Assembly: GCA_964200075.2 (NCBI GenBank)
Contig: CAXNAA020000417.1
Span: 1 to 21,478, forward strand
DNA length: 21,478 nt
From: Sphacelaria rigidula
Lineage: Eukaryota > Phaeophyceae > Sphacelariales
Direction: 5' to 3'
The first letter of the stretch is position 1. Each line of letters starts with the position of its first letter. Position numbers and translations under genes: made by a program. This document shows positions 17,911-21,478 of the stretch, one piece after another. The notes beneath the pieces are model-generated. The model saw nothing but the letters and a program-made list of their open reading frames with translations, searched no databases and was not told the DNA's origin.

Positions 17911-18159
17911 CCGAAACGTTGGGGTCCTAGGTTAAGAAATGGTCCCGGATAAATCGGGTGGTCCGTATCGATATACCATATGTCCCATATTTTATTCATC
18001 TAGGACCCCAACATCTCGGTTATCAGTGTCCATGTTTTCATGTCGCCTAGTAGTCGACATTCCCTACGACGAGCTGAAGGAATGCAACCATATGCCGAAG
18101 ATTTGGTGTAGATAGGGGCATTTGAATTTCCCGGGTTTGCATCCTCGATAAAAAGCTCC
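17772..18159. repeat. Long imperfect inverted repeat (foldback C)
   Basis: The arms are 17772-17930 and 18000-18159, with a loop of about 70 bases. The inner ends match at 23 of 25 bases (17906-17930 against 18000-18024, sharing GTTGGGGTCCTAG and its complement). ATGGTCGCATTCCTTCGCCTC and the complement of the right arm, ATGGTTGCATTCCTTCAGCTC, match well. Outer ends, CAGCTTTTCATTGAGGATG and GAGCTTTTTATCGAGGATG, also match. It has no sequence in common with foldbacks A and B that I can see. It could be a transposon-like foldback or an inverted duplication of a gene fragment able to give a hairpin transcript. Confidence 0.8.
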
Positions 18160-18595
18160 TTCCTCCATTTTGATTACTCGGGAGAAGGACCGTGGTATAT
18201 TCTCTTCGTGATTTCTTTCTCGTTAATGAACCTGCGACGCTTCAAAAATGATAAAGGGCAAGTGTATTTATATACATACACAATCCCCTTAAACTGACCT
18301 CCTCCGTGTCGGCAAATGTTCGCCGCACAATACATACTACCATCTACTGCTATATGTCGTTGTCTCTGCAGCACTCAGCCCTCCGCGCAGCCGACGTCAG
18401 CAATCGTTTTCGCCGCGTCCCAGGGCTCGCCCATACTGCATGTCACCATCCCTCCTGTCATGCTTTCTGTGGCTGCTTTCCAGCGCGATACATGTCGTGG
18501 TCGCCGCCCAACCAACCTCTGTCGGACTCTCGTCTGGCCACACATCCCTTGGCAGTTCCCCTAATAACATACCACCCAGCAATCAGACGGCGTTG
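18160..18595. other. No supported gene
   Basis: A 140-codon plus-strand frame (18306-18728) crosses this stretch but is Ser/His/Arg-rich without motifs and overlaps a better minus-strand candidate. A TATA-like run, TTTATATACATAC, is near 18267. Confidence 0.4.
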
Positions 18596-18883
18596 TCACC
18601 AGATCTTAACCCAGTGTGACAGCAGAAACATACACCAACCCTTGAAAGTGCAACTTTCAGGTTTAGCATCGACAACTTGGAATTTTTCCCGCATCATATA
18701 TCCACATGGTCTGAATAAGTTACCATGATCCCGGCAGTGAAATGCGTACAAGACACATAGTACCGACAGCATCACGGCGTATGGTTCGGCGCTCTTCCGC
18801 ACCGAGCTTTCTTCCTTCGCCTGGAATCCAAGCACCAGACAGGAAGCCACGGACTCCCAAGTCTCCACCCCCCGCGAGGCCAT
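18596..18883 (-). CDS. Weak candidate gene or exon, 95 codons
   Basis: The frame starts MASRGVETWESVASCLVLGF, with an in-frame TGA two codons upstream, so this is the first possible Met. A hydrophobic segment, AVMLSVLCVLYAF, lies near residues 36-48. The first forty codons favour G or C in the third position, which is mildly coding-like. A TTATATT stretch lies about 30 bases upstream. The C-terminal half (REKFQVVDAKPESC) looks protein-like, but no family is recognised. Confidence 0.2.
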   Translation of the reverse strand: MASRGVETWESVASCLVLGFQAKEESSVRKSAEPYAVMLSVLCVLYAFHCRDHGNLFRPCGYMMREKFQVVDAKPESCTFKGWCMFLLSHWVKIW

Positions 18884-19500
18884 AAATCAGGCCACAGCCT
18901 CTTCCTTAATATAAAACATTGATGCGGTCCACCGCCCAGATAATCATTACACACGAGGAACATTTACACTGGATGTACCCTTGCGCCGTCTCCAGCTTCA
19001 CGGGCTTAGAACCTTAGGTCCGATTTAGCCAACGCAGGTGAGCACCTGAGGGGCAACGTGGCGCGCGCAATAACCATTGGAGGCACAAGGGGATGGTTGT
19101 GCGAGTGTGGGGCCTGCTTGGCCTAAGTATCACATTTCGCTTATATCTGACCAGTGTGCGACGGAGTGGTGCAAACGGGCAGGGGGAAGACGTGAAGATA
19201 TGCGGGATACAAGTTTCTTCGAACACACGTTCAGCAGTCTAGACCCATGCGGCACGTGTAGCGCCAAAAATAGTATTATTTTCAAGTAGTGCGTTCATCC
19301 CCACCATTCAGACACCGGCCAGGGTGAGGAGCATGACGCCCATCCTACTCTCCCCTGATGAGTGATGTTATACTCGGAGGATGGCTGAGCAACGCATGGG
19401 ATGCGTGTCTGTCTCCCGGTGACCTCAGAGTCATGGCGCCGCAAATGCACACATTGACATCATTTCCCGTGCAATATCCTTAGTTGCATACATTGACCCT
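18884..19500. other. No supported gene
   Basis: Only short overlapping frames (19014-19226 minus, 19077-19289 plus). CTGATGAG near 19355 suggested a ribozyme core but has no partner. Confidence 0.45.
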
Positions 19501-19534
19501 TTGGAAACCCAGTGACGATTTCTGTTTTTTCGAA

Positions 19535-19600
19535 TCGGCTTCATTTTGACTTGAGAATGAATGCAAATGATACCGACTCACAAAAATGGAATTCGTCGCT
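19535..19600. repeat. Dispersed palindromic repeat, copy 6 (partial)
   Basis: GGCTTCATTTTGACTTGAGA, AATGCAAATGATACCGACTCA parallel ATTCATTTTCCATATGAAA and ATTGATGCCGATTCA in copy 1. Identity is low but the block order is kept. Confidence 0.4.
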
Positions 19601-19689
19601 GGGTTCCCAAAGGATTAAACAGCCATGGGCACAGGAGAACGGTAACTGCAAGATGCCCAGGCTCCGGCGCGTTGGCAACCTGCCGCAGG

Positions 19690-19925
19690 CGTTGGAAAAT
19701 GATTAATCGATCGATTGATTTGAATTGCTCGACGGACTTGACCATGCCCCCTACGAATCCAGCCGCGGGTACATTATGAACGTGTACTCAGGCCTGAACG
19801 AAACGAGACAAGAAAACTCGCTGAAGAAAAGGAGGGATCAGAAAAGGTTAAACAGAGCAGCATCGTGGACGATGACATGAAAAAAAGAAAGAACAAATAA
19901 ATAGGTGCAGAAAAAGCAAATAGAT
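19690..19925. repeat. Purine-rich dispersed repeat, copy 2
   Basis: This begins with GATCGATTGATTTG, then CGCTGAAGAAAAGGAGGGAT, CAGAAAAGGTTAAACAGAGC, and a GACGATGACATGAAAAAAAG block, ending in GCAGAAAAAGCAAATAG. The order and spacing match copy 1 at 2720-2935. Both copies start with a GATT-type run, as the 3' tails of some LINE retrotransposons do, so a LINE origin read on the minus strand is possible, but no reverse transcriptase is seen. Confidence 0.6.
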
Positions 19926-20360
19926 ATTTGGTCTGTCTCTGTCACATGGCTTCTGTCATGGTTCGATACTTACCACCTAGGTGGGAGTGGTGCCAGTTCA
20001 GTGGGCACCAGGCTAGCGGGCCCCAAACACAATCATAAGTATCGAATCCATTTGAGCTCGACGTTACCAAGTGTAGAGTCAGCCACCGCCCCAGTGGTCA
20101 GGTGGCATGCCGTGGTCGCCGGAGGCAGCACAATATATGTTGCGTGGAGATCAGGCTTACATTTAGTGAAGGCCAGAAAATCCTCTGAGATCGCAGTCCG
20201 CGATGGCGTAGATGCTCTTGTATTATTGGCGTACAGGCTAACTTGTGACTTGCTAGTTGAGATGCATAGTCCAAAACGCTGTAAAACGTGGGGGCAGGCT
20301 GCTCAATCCAATCACACAATATGGCATGACCCATTAGGTACCAAGCATGACAAAGTATGA
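19905..20360 (+). CDS. Unrecognised 151-codon open frame
   Basis: This frame starts inside the purine-rich repeat, so its first Met is not credible as a gene start. The central part (residues about 65-115: VVRWHAVVAGGSTIYVAWR, ARKSSEIAVRDGVDALVLLA) has balanced composition and alternating hydrophobic residues. It could be an internal exon or a decayed transposon domain. No motif or family is recognised, and a 78-codon minus-strand frame overlaps it. Confidence 0.2.
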   Translation: MQKKQIDIWSVSVTWLLSWFDTYHLGGSGASSVGTRLAGPKHNHKYRIHLSSTLPSVESATAPVVRWHAVVAGGSTIYVAWRSGLHLVKARKSSEIAVRDGVDALVLLAYRLTCDLLVEMHSPKRCKTWGQAAQSNHTIWHDPLGTKHDKV

Positions 20361-20379
20361 CACATGAAACCTAGTCGAC

Positions 20380-20456
20380 TGGAAAATGACCAATAAATCT
20401 GTAACATCCACCTAGCCATATTTACATGGCTAAACAAAAATTTATTGGAGGCCGGA
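20380..20456. repeat. Small hairpin related to foldbacks A and B
   Basis: CCAATAAAT near 20390 faces ATTTATTGG near 20440. Inside, TAGCCAT faces ATGGCTA. The block GTAACATCCACCTAGCCATATTTACATGGC, given here as AACATCCACCTAGCC plus its continuation, resembles CAACATCCGCCTAGCCCTCTTTTCGGGC in foldback B, so it seems to be a detached shard of that family. Confidence 0.5.
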
Positions 20457-21005
20457 AGGGCCAGAACAAAAACAAAGCCTGTGCATCATACGCCTGAAAG
20501 TAAAACGAGAAAAACCTGCTGAATTACAGTACAGGAGAAAACTCGTTGCGAATAAGTAAACCCTGATAAGCAGGGGAAAGCTCCATCCGTTAGGAAAGGA
20601 AACAATCTATAATGCCCTTTCCAAGGACAAAACAGCAGACAAGTATGGTCGCTGTCGTTTTCGGGGGATCTCAGTTTGACTGGAGAACGATCGGCTAGTT
20701 AGCGTGATCGCGCGTCGACACCCCTGATCAGTACACTGGATTCTGGGGTAGTGCGGGGCTTGAACCTCGCTAAAAACAACCTTTCAACGAACTGATAAAA
20801 AATTACAGGAGTGCAGCTTTAGACGGGTGCTCTTCTGCAACTACTGACACCTACTCTCCTGGAAATAGAGCCCACGTGCCTTGGCTCACACATGTGCCCG
20901 TATGTTACCAAATGGGGAGCAATCAATAACCAAGCGACAGAAGAAAAAGACCAGAACACTCGAAATTCATGACTGAAGCGTACGGGAGTAGCGATATATA
21001 GTTAC
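20457..21005. other. No supported gene
   Basis: Unique-looking sequence. TGAACCTCGC near 20760 resembles a minus-strand tRNA B box, without a matching acceptor stem. Nothing else is seen. Confidence 0.45.
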
Positions 21006-21228
21006 TCATTCCCTTATTTCATCACCGCATTCCTCTTGCAATAATATCATATACCACATCACACAACAGCTATTCGTAAACGTCCATGGCTCCAGTCTCT
21101 CTTTGGTTCCTCCGTTCCAGCTTGGGGCGACCGAGTTCCCGGCGAGATAGCTCTTTCCAGTCTCCATCTTAGTATCGTACTCGCCGAAGAAATTCCCATA
21201 ATCATACACGTGGTGCTTCAGCTCGGCC
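21006..21228 (-). CDS. Candidate terminal exon, unrecognised protein
   Basis: After a possible acceptor (GTTATAGCAG, ending at 21229 on the minus strand) the frame reads AELKHHVYDYGNFFGEYDTK, METGKSYLAGNSVAPSWNGG and TKERLEPWTF, then runs to TGA at 21006. The first forty or so codons favour G or C at the third position, and the peptide has balanced, soluble-protein composition rich in Gly, Asn, Tyr and Asp. The last 20 residues are less convincing, so the exon may end earlier. The open frame continues upstream to a Met at 21347 without an intron, which is an alternative. No family is recognised. Confidence 0.3.
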
Positions 21229-21478
21229 CTGCTATAACCTTTCCAGGAGGTTGCACCTATGGGCAAAAGCTTCAAGGCATCACTACGTGGGGAAGCGGGG
21301 TGCTTGGAGTGCCATGGCGGGGTCGAAGAAACTGTGGGGTGACACAAGTGCTAGAGGCTCATGACGCAGTATGGGGCAATCGGCTGTGGGAAAATATATG
21401 AGGAACTGTGATCAAAGGAAAGGTGTGGACGATGAAGACGACAGAAATGTGCCAAAAGTGCGATGATGCTAGACAGGG
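21229..21478. other. Window end; no separate gene
   Basis: If the minus-strand exon at 21006-21228 is real, this stretch is its upstream intron or exon extension. A 63-codon plus-strand frame (21210-21401) opposes it. The last 70 bases are A/G-rich. Confidence 0.4.

Noticed and set aside
19345-19420. CTGATGAG as a hammerhead ribozyme or C/D box snoRNA core
   Set aside because: No GAAA partner for a hammerhead, and the nearest CTGA is too close for a C/D snoRNA with terminal stem.
20740-20835. Minus-strand GGTTCAAGCCCCGC resembling a tRNA T arm
   Set aside because: The expected acceptor strand is absent and the T stem has mismatches.

Overview
The window reads as nuclear DNA from a eukaryote with sparse genes. 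No complete, recognisable gene is visible on either strand. The longest open frame is 281 codons and resembles no family I know. I see no rRNA or credible tRNA gene, no bacterial-style operon and no CRISPR array. Simple repeats, poly-C tracts, inverted-repeat (foldback) elements and dispersed diverged repeats are common. CpG does not look depleted by eye. Near-palindromes built on TACTGTAC recur. A 10-base run of N at 5793-5802 shows that this is an assembled scaffold. A large-genome alga or other protist, perhaps a stramenopile such as a brown alga, would fit, but that is a weak inference with no marker gene behind it.

Layout. 1-2750: a repeat-rich block with a dispersed palindromic family (258-430, 1625-1850, 1995-2050), a perfect GCTAAC x13 array (1474-1551), a strong stem-loop (2041-2271) and an AATC/GATT inverted pair. 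2720-2935 and 19690-19925 are two diverged copies of one lysine-codon/purine-rich repeat. 3621-3819 is a foldback with a TA/poly-C centre. 3820-6300 is almost featureless apart from a hairpin at 5464-5493 and the gap. 6310-6627 holds a hydrophobic open frame. 7018-8740 is a cluster of related foldback elements. 8741-13700 has G-quadruplex-type tracts, the 281-codon frame and two further dispersed-repeat copies. 13736-14193 (minus strand) is the best candidate for a gene: a signal-peptide exon with a GTGAGT donor and a frame-compatible second exon. 15213-15596 (minus) encodes a BED-like C-x2-C-x18-H-x3-C motif and may be a transposase relic. 17772-18159 is a long inverted repeat in which both arms can encode similar peptides. 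18596-18883 and 21006-21228 (both minus) are weaker exon candidates.

The most interesting material is the set of long imperfect inverted repeats. At least five unrelated or distantly related foldbacks lie in 21 kb. In two of them the arms keep a peptide reading as well as a DNA match, as if fragments of coding sequence had been duplicated head to head. Such loci could be non-autonomous transposons, or sources of hairpin RNA. The sequence alone does not decide between these.
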